Shown: positions 43,858-52,262 of the stretch, in pieces
Layout: every line of letters begins with the position of its first letter
How positions within the stretch are numbered: position 1 is the first letter of the stretch
Assembly (NCBI GenBank): GCA_963833955.1
Contig: CAWHZY010000001.1
Span: 62,001 to 126,000 of the forward strand
Source: Roseiarcus sp963833955
GTDB lineage: Bacteria > Pseudomonadota > Alphaproteobacteria > Rhizobiales > Beijerinckiaceae
DNA length: 64,000 nt
Direction of reading: 5' to 3'
Program-made: the position numbers and the translations under genes
Notes under the pieces: model-generated
Database searches by the model: none
What the model saw: only the letters and a program-made list of their open reading frames with translations
What the model was told of the DNA's origin: nothing

Positions 43858-44222
43858 TCGACGAGCCGCCGGTCCTGGTGGTGGCGATCGAGATCGGCGA
43901 GCCGGAGCTCGCGGATCGGCTGACGGCGCTTCTGGGCGACATCCCGGGGCTCAGGCTCGCCGCCCCCGGCGAGCCTGCCGACGCGGCGCTTGTCATCCCC
44001 GGCGAGCCTGAGCCGGGGCCGGACGTGGGCTTAACGCCGCGCGAACTCGCTGTGCTGGCGTTGATCGCCGATGGGGCGTCGAACAAGGCGATCGCGCGCC
44101 GCCTTGCGATTTCGGTCCATACGGTGAAGTTTCACATCGCCTCGCTGCTCGACAAACTCGACGCGCAGGGACGGGCGGAAGCCGTGGCGCAAGGCGCGCG
44201 GCTCGGCGCGATTTGGCTTTAG
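43854..44222 (+). CDS. LuxR-type HTH regulator with a degenerate receiver
   Basis: A 122-residue protein. The C-terminal half is a GerE/LuxR helix-turn-helix: GLTPRELAVLALIADGASNK, then AIARRLAISVHTVKFHIASL. The N-terminal ~60 residues (VVAIEIGEPELADRLTALLG) resemble only part of a receiver and have no phospho-acceptor Asp on a proper strand. Its ATG overlaps the stop of the upstream pseudoprotease, so the genes are translationally coupled. It is probably not controlled by phosphorylation. Confidence 0.85.
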   Translation: MIDEPPVLVVAIEIGEPELADRLTALLGDIPGLRLAAPGEPADAALVIPGEPEPGPDVGLTPRELAVLALIADGASNKAIARRLAISVHTVKFHIASLLDKLDAQGRAEAVAQGARLGAIWL

Positions 44223-44253
44223 GCGCGCAATCCCCCAGCGCGCGACTTCGCCG

Positions 44254-45033
44254 TTAGGCGAGCTGGCCGACAGCGCTTCGCTGCCGCGCTGAGCGGCGAA
44301 CAGCGGCAACGCCAGCCATTCCGCAGAAGCCGATCAGCATCATTGCCCAGGTCGCGGGCTCCGGCGCAGCCGGTGGGTCCAGCACCGGCCCCGTCAATGA
44401 GTTCGTCAACCGCACATCGGCGTACCATGCGGTGTAGTTGGTCTGACGAGTTAAAGACGACAGGATAATCTCAAGATCGTCGCCAGTGTTGGCGGAAGTC
44501 GCGGTGTAACTGGCCACGTAATCGTAGAAGTTGCCGCTGTATTGCATCGCCGACAAGGCAGGATCACCAGTCGCCGGAGTTGCAATCACCTCCGTACCGC
44601 CGATCCACAGTTCGGCGTTGCCTAAGTCCGCTTCGCCCTTACCAAAGCCAAGATCGATGTTGAGCGTGTAAGTCACGCCAGCCTGCGCGGTGACCCCGGT
44701 GATGGTCTGCGAGACAGTGGTGTTAATGTCGCGCAGCACGATGGGTTCAGGCGAAGCGCCGGCATTGAATACATTGGTCGCCTGACCTATCCGCCACTGA
44801 CCGGACAAGGCGGTTTTGGCGTAAGTCACCCCGGAAACCCAGCCAAACACAACATTATCGGCGAGGGCGCAACCGGGACCGTTCGCGCCAGCGCAGCCAA
44901 CATTCAAGTAGCTTGCCGCCGTTTGCCCGGCTGGAAACTCATCAAAATTTCCGTTCACAACCGGTATGATGTCCGCGTGGGCGATTGCGCCCCAGGCGGT
45001 TATCAAGGTTCCAGCCAAAAGATATTTTTTCAT
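44254..45033 (-). CDS. PEPxxWA-CTERM sorting-domain exported protein
   Basis: A 259-residue exported protein. The signal peptide is YLLAGTLITAWGAIAHA. The mature part is a beta-rich domain (VNGNFDEFPAGQ at the start, then QTITGVTAQAGVTYTLNIDL) of the galactose-binding-like DUF642 kind. It ends with the alphaproteobacterial sorting tail PEPATWAMMLIGFCGMAGVA, a short hydrophobic helix, then VRRSARQRS. Such proteins are processed by exosortase and are linked to exopolysaccharide. No exosortase gene is in the window. Confidence 0.88.
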   Translation of the reverse strand: MKKYLLAGTLITAWGAIAHADIIPVVNGNFDEFPAGQTAASYLNVGCAGANGPGCALADNVVFGWVSGVTYAKTALSGQWRIGQATNVFNAGASPEPIVLRDINTTVSQTITGVTAQAGVTYTLNIDLGFGKGEADLGNAELWIGGTEVIATPATGDPALSAMQYSGNFYDYVASYTATSANTGDDLEIILSSLTRQTNYTAWYADVRLTNSLTGPVLDPPAAPEPATWAMMLIGFCGMAGVAAVRRSARQRSAVGQLA

Positions 45034-45415
45034 AATTCCTCATCACTACAGGAAAGGAGAGTGACGGCCCTGTGACCCGCCCGCAGCCGCCAGAGTGGTT
45101 AAAAGGGCGCAACGCCCATCGCCAAAATATTACAATAGATGGTTGCACCTTATAGTCAAGCTATACGGTCGCAGCGATCGGATTGCAGAGCCGCGCGGCC
45201 CCCGCAGCCGCTTACTGACTGGAGAGAGAATTGGGCCTCGCGCCGGACTGGTCGCCCTCGGGCGATCCCCGTTCGTTCGTGGTGCGATCTATCTCGTCCG
45301 GGCAGCGGCGTCGTCAGGCGGCGAAACTGCCAAAGAGGCAAGCCATTGAACGAATTAAGCATTGCCTGCGAGCCCGAGCGTGGACCCGCAGGCTCGCTCT
45401 TTCGTTCCCGCGCGC
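45034..45415. other. Gap holding the rplQ terminator and the PEP-CTERM promoter
   Basis: 382 bases without a gene between the PEP-CTERM protein start and the rplQ stop. AGGAAAGGAG at about 45051, read on the plus strand, is not a ribosome site for any gene I can support. The right end contains the hairpin at 45368-45397. Confidence 0.5.
45368..45397 (-). terminator. Likely terminator of the rpsM-rpsK-rpoA-rplQ operon
   Basis: GCGAGCC and GGCTCGC form a 7-bp GC stem 19 bases after the rplQ stop. There is no long T run on the minus strand, so it is weak as an intrinsic terminator and is inferred from its place. Confidence 0.5.
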
Positions 45416-45829
45416 TCAGCTCTCGGCGGATGCGGCCTGAAGCGGGCCGGAATCCTTGCCCTTGGCCTCGACGTCGCGATCGACGAATTCGATCACCGCC
45501 ATAGCGGCGTTGTCGCCGGGGCGGAATCCAGCCTTCATGATGCGCGTGTATCCGCCATTGCGATCCTTGTAGCGCGGACCCAGCACGTCGATCAGCTTCT
45601 TGACCAGGTCGGCGTCGCGCAAGCGGGAAATCGCCAGCCGGCGCGCGTGCAGATCGCCACGCTTGCCCAGCGTCACCAGCTTCTCGACCACCGGGCGAAG
45701 GTCTTTGGCCTTTGGCAGGGTGGTCGTGATCTGCTCGTGCTTGATGAGCGCCTGCGCCATATTCGCGAACATCGCCTGGCGATGCTCAGAGGTGCGATTG
45801 AATCGCCGCTTGGCGTGTCCGTGATACAT
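45416..45829 (-). CDS. rplQ: 50S ribosomal protein L17
   Basis: A 137-residue protein beginning MYHGHAKRRFNRTSEHRQAM and containing ALIKHEQITTTLPKAKDLRP and VVEKLVTLGKRGDLHARRLA, the L17 signature. L17 is part of the large subunit near the exit tunnel. The C-terminus has a short extension rich in Ala, Ser and Glu. It is the last gene of the operon, separated from rpoA by a hairpin-rich 151-base spacer. Confidence 0.97.
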   Translation of the reverse strand: MYHGHAKRRFNRTSEHRQAMFANMAQALIKHEQITTTLPKAKDLRPVVEKLVTLGKRGDLHARRLAISRLRDADLVKKLIDVLGPRYKDRNGGYTRIMKAGFRPGDNAAMAVIEFVDRDVEAKGKDSGPLQAASAES

Positions 45830-45853
45830 TTGGCTTGTCTCCTATTCGGGTCT

Positions 45854-45976
45854 GCGGCCGCCGTGCCAAGGAACGGCCGCTGTTTTCTCCCCTCTTCCGC
45901 CGGGAGAGGGGTCGGGGGTGAGGGAAAACCCTCATCCGGCCGACTTCGTCGGCCACCTTCTCCCAAAGGGAGAAGG
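45854..45976. repeat. Cluster of five hairpins between rpoA and rplQ (REP-like)
   Basis: The spacer holds successive inverted repeats: GCGGCCG/CGGCCGC (45854-45880), CCCCTC/GAGGGG (45889-45911), GAGGG/CCCTC (45920-45933), GGCCGAC-TTC-GTCGGCC (45938-45954) and CCTTCTCCC-AAA-GGGAGAAGG (45956-45976). The last starts 4 bases after the rpoA stop on the transcribed strand. The CCCTCATCCGGC ... CCACCTTCTCCC pattern is a widespread intergenic repeat of rhizobia and relatives. It may protect the 3' end of the rpoA message or lower rplQ expression. Confidence 0.8.
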
Positions 45977-45980
45977 AAAC

Positions 45981-46997
45981 TTAGTAATGCTCCTCGAACC
46001 GCTTGGCGAGATCCTCGATATTCTCCGGCGGCCAGCCCGTTACCTCCATGCCGAGGTGGAGACCCATCTGCGCCAGCACTTCCTTGATCTCGTTCAGCGA
46101 CTTGCGGCCGAAGTTCGGCGTCCGCAGCATCTCGCCTTCGGTCTTCTGGATGAGATCGCCGATGTAGGTGATGTTGTCGTTCTTCAGGCAATTGGCGGAG
46201 CGGACGGACAGCTCGAGCTCGTCGACCTTCTTCAACAGCGCCGGGTTGAAGGCAAGCTCGGGGATCGCGTGCTGGGCCTCCTCGCGGCGCGGCTCCTCGA
46301 AGTTGACGAACACCGCGAGCTGGTCCTGCAGGATGCGGGCGGCGTAGGCGAGCGCGTCCTCGGGCGACATCGCGCCGTTGGTCTCGATCGTCATCGTCAG
46401 CTTATCCTTGTCGAGGTCCTGACCCTCGCGGGTGGCCTCCACACGGTAGGAGACCTTCTTCACCGGCGAGAACATGCTGTCGATCGGCAACAGCCCGATC
46501 GGGGCGTCTTCGGCCCGATTGCGGTCAGCCGGCACATAGCCCTTGCCGGCCATCACCGTGAACTCGATACGCAAGTCCGCGCCCTCGTCGAGCGTGCAGA
46601 TGACGAGGTTGGGGTTGAGGATCTGGATGTCGCCGGTCGTCTGGATGTCGCCGGCGGTGACCGCGCCCGGGCCACGGCGCTTGAGCACGAGGCGCTTGAC
46701 GCCATCGCCCTGCATCTTGACCGCGATGTCCTTGACGTTGAGCACGATATCGACGACGTCCTCGCGCACGCCGGGGATGGACGAGAATTCGTGCAGCACG
46801 CCGTCAATGTGAATGGAGGTGATCGCCGCGCCCTGCAGCGACGACAGCAGCACCCGGCGCAGCGAGTTGCCGAGCGTCTGGCCGAAACCGCGCTCGAGCG
46901 GCTCGGCGACGACCGTCGCCACCTTGCGCGAGGCCTCGCTCAGAACGATATCGAGCTTCTTTGGCTTAATGAGTTCTTGCCAGTTCTTCTGAATCAC
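45981..46997 (-). CDS. rpoA: DNA-directed RNA polymerase subunit alpha
   Basis: A 338-residue subunit. The N-terminal assembly domain has AEPLERGFGQTLGNSLRRVL and LLSSLQGAAITSIHIDGVLH. The C-terminal domain that contacts DNA and activators has DELELSVRSANCLKNDNITY and GDLIQKTEGEMLRTPNFGRK, then SLNEIKEVL. The start is GTG 46997 (VIQKNWQEL, the family N-terminus) with GAAGG nine bases upstream; the frame is open a further 9 codons. Confidence 0.97.
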   Translation of the reverse strand: MIQKNWQELIKPKKLDIVLSEASRKVATVVAEPLERGFGQTLGNSLRRVLLSSLQGAAITSIHIDGVLHEFSSIPGVREDVVDIVLNVKDIAVKMQGDGVKRLVLKRRGPGAVTAGDIQTTGDIQILNPNLVICTLDEGADLRIEFTVMAGKGYVPADRNRAEDAPIGLLPIDSMFSPVKKVSYRVEATREGQDLDKDKLTMTIETNGAMSPEDALAYAARILQDQLAVFVNFEEPRREEAQHAIPELAFNPALLKKVDELELSVRSANCLKNDNITYIGDLIQKTEGEMLRTPNFGRKSLNEIKEVLAQMGLHLGMEVTGWPPENIEDLAKRFEEHY

Positions 46998-47102
46998 GGC
47001 GCTAGCCTTCTCTTTCGACCACAAGCGGACTCAACAGAGCGTTGGTCGACGACGCTCGCATCCGCAACGCGCGCGCCTGACCGGCCGGCGCGCGAAACGC
47101 AA

Positions 47103-47492
47103 TTAGACGCGGCGGCGCTTGCGCGGCCGGCAGCCATTGTGCGGGATCGGCGTCACGTCGCGAATCGAGGTGACGTTGAAACCGGCCGCCTGGATCGCAC
47201 GCAAAGCCGATTCCCGGCCCGAACCCGGACCCGAAACCTCAACCTCCAGCGTCCGCATGCCATGCTCGGAAGCTTTCTTGACGGCGTCTTCGGCCGCCAT
47301 CTGCGCGGCGAACGGGGTCGACTTGCGCGAGCCCTTGAACCCCATGGTGCCGGCGGAGGACCACGAGATCGTATTGCCTTGCGCATCGGTGATGGTGATC
47401 ATCGTGTTGTTGAACGTCGAATTCACATGGGCGACGCCCGACACGATGTTCTTTCGTTCGCGGCGGCGGACGCGGGTCGCATCTTTTGACAT
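47103..47492 (-). CDS. rpsK: 30S ribosomal protein S11
   Basis: A 129-residue protein with the S11 signature: GVAHVNSTFNNTMITITDAQ, then SAGTMGFKGSRKSTPFAAQM and the C-terminal DVTPIPHNGCRPRKRRRV. It lies in the small-subunit platform. It sits between rpsM and rpoA in the usual bacterial order. Confidence 0.98.
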   Translation of the reverse strand: MSKDATRVRRRERKNIVSGVAHVNSTFNNTMITITDAQGNTISWSSAGTMGFKGSRKSTPFAAQMAAEDAVKKASEHGMRTLEVEVSGPGSGRESALRAIQAAGFNVTSIRDVTPIPHNGCRPRKRRRV

Positions 47493-47564
47493 TGGGACTA
47501 TCCTTCAATCGCGCTTTGAACCGAGCGCGTCCTACCGGGATTTATCGAAAAAACGGTGCGGCAA

Positions 47565-47933
47565 TCACTTCTTCTTGCCGGCGATTGGCTTCGCCTTGCC
47601 CTTGCGGGTACGGGCGTTGGTGTGGGTGCGCTGGCCGCGCACCGGCAACTGCTTGCGATGCCGCAAGCCGCGATAGGCGCCCAGATCCATCAGCCGCTTG
47701 ATGTTGATCGAGACCTCGCGACGAAGGTCGCCTTCGACCATGTAGTCGCGGTCGATCGTCTCGCGGATCTGCAGAACTTCCGCATCGGTCAGCTGGGCGA
47801 CACGCCGCTCCGGTGGGATATGCACCTTCTCGACAATCTCTTCGGCCTTCTTCGGCCCGATGCCGTGGATATATTGAAGCGCGATGATCACGCGCTTGTT
47901 GGTGGGAATATTAACGCCGGCAATGCGAGCCAT
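47565..47933 (-). CDS. rpsM: 30S ribosomal protein S13
   Basis: A 122-residue protein beginning MARIAGVNIPTNKRVIIALQ and YIHGIGPKKA, ending with LPVRGQRTHTNARTRKGKAK. S13 is in the head of the small subunit and contacts the P-site tRNA. It is the first gene of this operon. The usual upstream neighbours secY and adk are not present here; a small membrane protein gene comes instead. Confidence 0.98.
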   Translation of the reverse strand: MARIAGVNIPTNKRVIIALQYIHGIGPKKAEEIVEKVHIPPERRVAQLTDAEVLQIRETIDRDYMVEGDLRREVSINIKRLMDLGAYRGLRHRKQLPVRGQRTHTNARTRKGKAKPIAGKKK

Positions 47934-48101
47934 TCACCCATCTCCATTTCGGCGGTGCTCGACGTGCAAGGTCGATAACCCGCGGGGAACCGTCTCGACG
48001 TCCGGTGGAGGCCGGCCCTTGCCGAGAATCCCAACAGAACGCAAAAAGTCCCATGCGCTCGAAAATGGCGCCGGGACCCAGAACGACTTCAGGATGGGCG
48101 G

Positions 48102-48129
48102 GATGTAGAGCGTAATTTACGCTTGTCAA
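48102..48129 (-). promoter_or_regulatory. Sigma70-type promoter of the rpsM operon with a palindrome in the spacer
   Basis: On the minus strand, TTGACA (48129-48124) and TACATC (48107-48102) are 16 bases apart, about 170 bases upstream of rpsM. The spacer contains AGCGTAA-A-TTACGCT (48109-48123), perfect 7-bp arms around one base, which looks like an operator placed between -35 and -10. Confidence 0.6.
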
Positions 48130-48208
48130 GGGAAAAGTGAGGCCGTGAGCCTCGCTCGAGTGAATCACGGCCGGACTGCCGAGAAGCGCGCCTCGCCGCC
48201 GCAAGCGT

Positions 48209-48430
48209 CTAGGGATCACGCCTCCTCACGCGCCAGCGGTTAGCCGCCACCAGCGTCCAAACGGCCTCTACAAGGCCAAATGGCCACGCGCCCTGCGGGA
48301 AGCCGTAGACAGAGCCAAGCGCGCACGCGCCGGCAAAGGCCAGGCTGTACCATGGGCTTCGATCCTCAAGCGCATAGAATATGAGCATGGCGGTGACCGC
48401 CGCGAGGCCAAAAACTGTCAGGGCGTCCAT
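48209..48430 (-). CDS. Small conserved membrane protein
   Basis: A 73-residue protein with two or three hydrophobic segments: ALTVFGLAAVTAMLIFYALE, then WYSLAFAGACALGSVYGF, then PFGLVEAVWTLVAANRW. The pattern, including FxQGAWPFGLVEAxW, is familiar from small alphaproteobacterial membrane proteins of unknown function. ATG 48430 starts the first helix. Confidence 0.75.
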   Translation of the reverse strand: MDALTVFGLAAVTAMLIFYALEDRSPWYSLAFAGACALGSVYGFPQGAWPFGLVEAVWTLVAANRWRVRRRDP

Positions 48431-48638
48431 GGCTTGGTGCAAAGCGCAAGAGCCCGCTTTTGTCCAGCTGTCAACGCCGACCCGCGAGATCGTCCCGCTT
48501 TTTACGGCTGGCGTGTTTTCTGTTCAACGCCACGCGCCAGGCCCCTCGCAATATCGCCCAATTCCCTCTATAGCCGCCGCAAGTAGACGGAAAATCACAG
48601 GCGACGGCGCTCCGCTCGCCTCCAAAGGAGTTCCCCTC

Positions 48639-49547
48639 ATGGCAACCATCTTTTCCGTGCGCTCGCGCACGGCCGCCGCTGCGTTCGCGCTCAGCCTTGG
48701 CGCGGTCTTGACTTTCGCTGGGCCCGCGCTGGCTGATCCGAAGGTGCTGGCCAAGGTCGATGGCCAGCCGATCACCGATCAGGATGTGGCCGACGCGATG
48801 ACCGACATCGGCCCTGGCCTGCCGCAGAAGCTCGAAGGAGCCGCCCGGCAGAAGTACGTGCTCGACTATCTCATCGATCTCAAGCTCGCGGCCAAGAAAG
48901 CCGAGGCCGACAAGCTGACCGGATCGCCCGAATTCGAGCGCAAGCTCGCCTATTATCGCGATAAACTGGCGATGGAGCAGCTGCTCGGCTCCGTCGGCAA
49001 GGCCGCCACGACCGAGGAAGCGGAGCGGAAGGCCTATGACGACGCGGCCAAGGCCGAGCCGCCGCAGCAGGAAATCCACGCGCGGCACATCCTGCTGCCG
49101 ACCGAGGACGAGGCGAAAAAGGCGCTGGCGCGAAGTCAAGGGCGGCGAGGACTTCGCCAAGGTCGCGACTGAGCTCTCCAAGGATCCGTCCGGCAACGGC
49201 GGCGATCTCGGCTGGTTCACCAAGGACCGCATGGTGCCCGAATTCTCTGACGCCGCCTTCAAGCTGAAGGAAGGCGAGATCTCGGATCCCGTCAAGACGC
49301 AGTTCGGCTGGCACATCATCAAGATCGAGGGCGTACGCACCAAGAGCTTCCCCCCTTCGAGCAGGTCAAGGACCAGGCCGCCCGCTACGTCTCCCAGAAG
49401 GCTGAGCAGGACGCCATTCTCCAGCTCCACAACGCGGCCAAAATCGAGCTGTTCGACGCTGACGGCAAGCCGCTGCCGCCCGAGGCCCCAGCGATGGATC
49501 CAGGCAAGGCGCCCCCCGCCAGCCCCGACAAGCCGAAGACGCCCTGA
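48639..49547 (+). pseudogene. PpiC-type peptidyl-prolyl isomerase, two frameshifts
   Basis: An exported parvulin. AAAGGAG precedes ATG 48639. The signal peptide is TAAAAFALSLGAVLTFAGPA, then VLAKVDGQPITDQDVADAM and the parvulin start EIHARHILLPTEDEAKKALA. An extra base near 49128-49130 breaks the frame; it resumes as EVKGGEDFAKVATELSKDPS, DLGWFTKDRMVPEFSDAAF and TQFGWHIIKIEG. At the six-C run 49350-49355 the frame is lost again, resuming as FEQVKDQAARYVSQKAEQDA to the stop at 49547. The restored protein is about 300 residues and fully conserved. It would help fold outer-membrane proteins. Sequence errors are likely. Confidence 0.88.
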
Positions 49548-49608
49548 CCTCGGATTAGCTCACGCGGGAGCGGGCTCGCCCGCTCTCTTTTCTGCTCCGG
49601 AAACGCTC

Positions 49609-50850
49609 ATGGCCGCTCCCGCTCCGCTCTCGCCGCTGGCGCCCAAAACCTATCCCGACCTTCCGCCGATCGCCGGCGTTCGTTTTGCGACAATCGCGGC
49701 GGGGGTGCGCTATTCGGGGCGAACCGATGTCATGATGGCGCTGTTCGACCGGCCGGCGGCGGTCGCGGGCGTGTTCACACGCTCGAAGTGCCCCTCGGCG
49801 CCAGTCGACTGGTGCCGGGAGCATCTCAAAGGCGGGAATGCCCGCGCGCTGATCGTCAATTCCGGCAACGCCAATGCTTTCACCGGCGGTGTCGGCGCAG
49901 CCGCGGTCGCCCATGTCGCCGACGCGGCCGCCAAGGCGATCGGCGCGGCGCCAAACGAAATCTTCATGGCCTCGACCGGCGTTATTGGCGAGCCGCTCGA
50001 CGCGACGCGCATCACGCGGGTCATCGACACGCTCATCGCCAACGCGCGCGAGGACACGCTGCTCGCCGCCGCCAAGGCGATCATGACCACCGACACCTAT
50101 CCGAAGATCGCGACCGCCCGCGTCAAGCTGGGGAACAGCGAAGTCGTGATCAGCGGCATCGCCAAGGGCGCGGGCATGATCGCGCCCGACATGGCGACGA
50201 TGCTGGCTTACGTGTTCACGGACGCGGCCATCACGTCGGGCGCCCTGCAGGCGATGCTGTCGAAATCGGTGGAGCGCTCGTTCAACGCGATCACCGTCGA
50301 CAGCGACACCTCGACCTCCGACACGCTGATGCTGTTCGCGACCGGCGCGGCCAGGAACGCGACGCCAATTGAAGACGCCGCCGATCCGCGCGCCGCCGGG
50401 TTCCGTCGCGCGCTCGACAAGCTCCTGCGCAATCTGGCGCAACAGGTGGTGCGCGACGGCGAGGGCGCGCGCAAGTTCATTACGGTCAACGTGGAGGGCG
50501 CGGCGACCCGCAAGGCGGCGAAGCGCATCGCGCTCTCAATCGCCAACTCGCCCTTGGTCAAGACCGCCTGCGGAGGCGAGGACGCCAATTGGGGTCGCGT
50601 GGTGATGGCGGTCGGCAAGGCGGGTGAGAAGGCCGAGCGCGACAAGCTCGACATCTATTTCGGCAAAACTCGCGTCGCCCGTCGGGGTCTGCGCGATCCC
50701 GATTACGACGAAGCGGCGACGTCTGCTTACATGAAGCGGGACTCGATCGAGATTACCGCGGATCTCGGCATCGGCCGCGGGCGCGCCACGGTGTGGACCT
50801 GCGACCTCACGAAAGAATATGTCGCGATCAACGGCGACTATCGCTCGTGA
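49609..50850 (+). CDS. argJ: Bifunctional glutamate N-acetyltransferase / amino-acid acetyltransferase
   Basis: A 413-residue ArgJ, which recycles the acetyl group from N-acetylornithine to glutamate in arginine synthesis. It has ARALIVNSGNANAFTGGVG, the autocleavage site KGAGMIAPDMATMLAYVFTD (Thr197 becomes the N-terminal nucleophile of the beta subunit), and ends with CDLTKEYVAINGDYRS, the family C-terminus. ATG 49609 gives the normal start; the frame runs open into the upstream PpiC gene only because of the latter's frameshift. It overlaps mutT by 4 bases. Confidence 0.96.
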   Translation: MAAPAPLSPLAPKTYPDLPPIAGVRFATIAAGVRYSGRTDVMMALFDRPAAVAGVFTRSKCPSAPVDWCREHLKGGNARALIVNSGNANAFTGGVGAAAVAHVADAAAKAIGAAPNEIFMASTGVIGEPLDATRITRVIDTLIANAREDTLLAAAKAIMTTDTYPKIATARVKLGNSEVVISGIAKGAGMIAPDMATMLAYVFTDAAITSGALQAMLSKSVERSFNAITVDSDTSTSDTLMLFATGAARNATPIEDAADPRAAGFRRALDKLLRNLAQQVVRDGEGARKFITVNVEGAATRKAAKRIALSIANSPLVKTACGGEDANWGRVVMAVGKAGEKAERDKLDIYFGKTRVARRGLRDPDYDEAATSAYMKRDSIEITADLGIGRGRATVWTCDLTKEYVAINGDYRS

Positions 50851-51248
50851 GGCTTGTCCTCGTCGTCGCGGCGGCGTTGATCGACGCCGACGGACGCGTG
50901 CTGCTTGCCCAAAGACCAAAAGGCAAAGCGCTCGAGGGCCTTTGGGAGTTCCCGGGCGGGAAGGTCGACGCCGGCGAGGGGCCGGAGGACGCGCTCATTC
51001 GTGAACTTAAGGAAGAGCTCGGCATCACGGTCAAAGCCGACTGCCTCGCGCCGCTGACCTTCGCGAGCCACGCTTATTCCGACTTCCACCTCCTGATGCC
51101 GCTCTACATCTGTCGACGCTGGGAGGGTTTCGTCCAGCCGCTCGACGGTCAGGCGCTGAAATGGTCGCGGCCGAAGGACCTGAGATCCTACCCGATGCCG
51201 CCGGCGGACACGCCGCTCATCCCGCATCTCGAGGACTTGCTGGGGTAG
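50847..51248 (+). CDS. mutT: 8-oxo-dGTP diphosphatase (Nudix, MutT)
   Basis: A 133-residue Nudix hydrolase. The Nudix box runs over residues 37-59, from GGKVDAGEGP to IRELKEELG, preceded by LLAQRPKGKALEGLWEFP, the MutT-specific run. It removes oxidised dGTP from the nucleotide pool. GTG 50847 overlaps the argJ stop (GTGA). The argJ-mutT pair is a common order in Hyphomicrobiales. Confidence 0.93.
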   Translation: MRLVLVVAAALIDADGRVLLAQRPKGKALEGLWEFPGGKVDAGEGPEDALIRELKEELGITVKADCLAPLTFASHAYSDFHLLMPLYICRRWEGFVQPLDGQALKWSRPKDLRSYPMPPADTPLIPHLEDLLG

Positions 51249-51259
51249 CGGCGCCGCCC

Positions 51260-51772
51260 TTAAGGGGACGTAGCCCAGGCCTTGTATTCGTCGTCGGATA
51301 CGGACGGCGATTTCTTGACGAAAGCCACCACCGACCAAATGTCCTGATCGGACGTCCCGGCAAGGCCGAAGCTCGGCATGCCGGTGAACTTGATGCCGTT
51401 CTTGATCGCCCAGAACAATTGCGACGCGGTCCGCTCCTTCGCCATCACCTTGAGATCGGCTGGCGTCGGCTTCAGCCCTTCGGACCATTTGGCCCAATTG
51501 GCGTCCGGCGGTCCGCCGTGACAATTGACGCACCCGATCGTCGCGTAGATGCGAGCGCCGGCCTTAACCGTCTGGGGATCGTCGAGATTGGCGGGCGGCG
51601 TTTCCGTCCCATGCGCGACGACCGAGGCCCCTCTCGCGCTCGCCAGCGCCCAATCGACGATCGCGGGATTATCCGCGGTCTGGGCAACGTTGTAGAAGCC
51701 GCCGAAGAAATAGATCGCCGCGCCAATGGCGGCGATGATCGCGAGCGCGCCAATAAGAGCGAGGAACCGCAT
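51260..51772 (-). CDS. Membrane-anchored cytochrome c
   Basis: A 170-residue protein. An N-terminal uncleaved-looking helix (FLALIGALAIIAAIGAAIYF) anchors a monohaem domain with CVNCH (Cys81, Cys84, His85) and a distal Met in KFTGMPSFGLAG. It is similar to diheme-oxidase-associated or dehydrogenase-linked c-type cytochromes of class I; its redox partner is not in the window. Confidence 0.9.
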   Translation of the reverse strand: MRFLALIGALAIIAAIGAAIYFFGGFYNVAQTADNPAIVDWALASARGASVVAHGTETPPANLDDPQTVKAGARIYATIGCVNCHGGPPDANWAKWSEGLKPTPADLKVMAKERTASQLFWAIKNGIKFTGMPSFGLAGTSDQDIWSVVAFVKKSPSVSDDEYKAWATSP

Positions 51773-51857
51773 CAGTTAGCCTCCAGCCCCTGTCGATCGC
51801 CACCGCTTGGACGCCCGGCGATCGCAACTTAAGCATCCGCCCGGGCACGGCCGAGGG

Positions 51858-52262
51858 TCAAGCCCCAAACAGAGCCACGCCTTCGGCGGCGGCCGCCCTT
51901 TCGAGGGCGTGATCGAGGGTCGCCAGGGGCAACGCTTGCCGCTTGGCCAATTCGAGGTAGGCGGCGTCGAAAACGGTAAGCTTGCGCTTGCGGGCGAGAG
52001 TCATGAGGCTCGCGTCATCTCCAGCGGGCTCCAATCGAATGGGCAACAACGCAAGATCGCGAAGGAACGCGGCAGACATCGCTTCGCTAATGCGGTTTCG
52101 CCGCTCACTCACGAGAAGCGCGTTGCGAATCTCATAATGGAGAAGGTTAGGAGCGCGCGTCTCGACGCGCGTCGCCGCGTCGAACGCCGCTTCGACGCGC
52201 GGATCGGGCTTTTCGTCGAGAAACCATGCGGCCAGAATCGACGCGTCAACGACGAAACTCAA
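51858..52262 (-). CDS. vapC: VapC-type PIN-domain toxin
   Basis: A 134-residue PIN-domain ribonuclease. The acidic residues that bind Mg are in SFVVDASILAAWF, in LLHYEIRNALLVSERR and in KLTVFDAAYLELAKRQ, with LATLDHALERAA closing the site. VapC toxins cut tRNA or rRNA when the antitoxin is degraded. The start is TTG 52262, which overlaps the antitoxin stop as TTGA; no other start keeps the first Asp. Toxin after antitoxin is the normal order. Confidence 0.88.
   Translation of the reverse strand: MSFVVDASILAAWFLDEKPDPRVEAAFDAATRVETRAPNLLHYEIRNALLVSERRNRISEAMSAAFLRDLALLPIRLEPAGDDASLMTLARKRKLTVFDAAYLELAKRQALPLATLDHALERAAAAEGVALFGA

Noticed and set aside
45918..47489. 523-codon plus-strand open frame opposite rpoA and rpsK
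   Set aside because: It lies antisense to two unmistakable essential genes and crosses their boundary; its composition is typical of a high-GC antisense frame.
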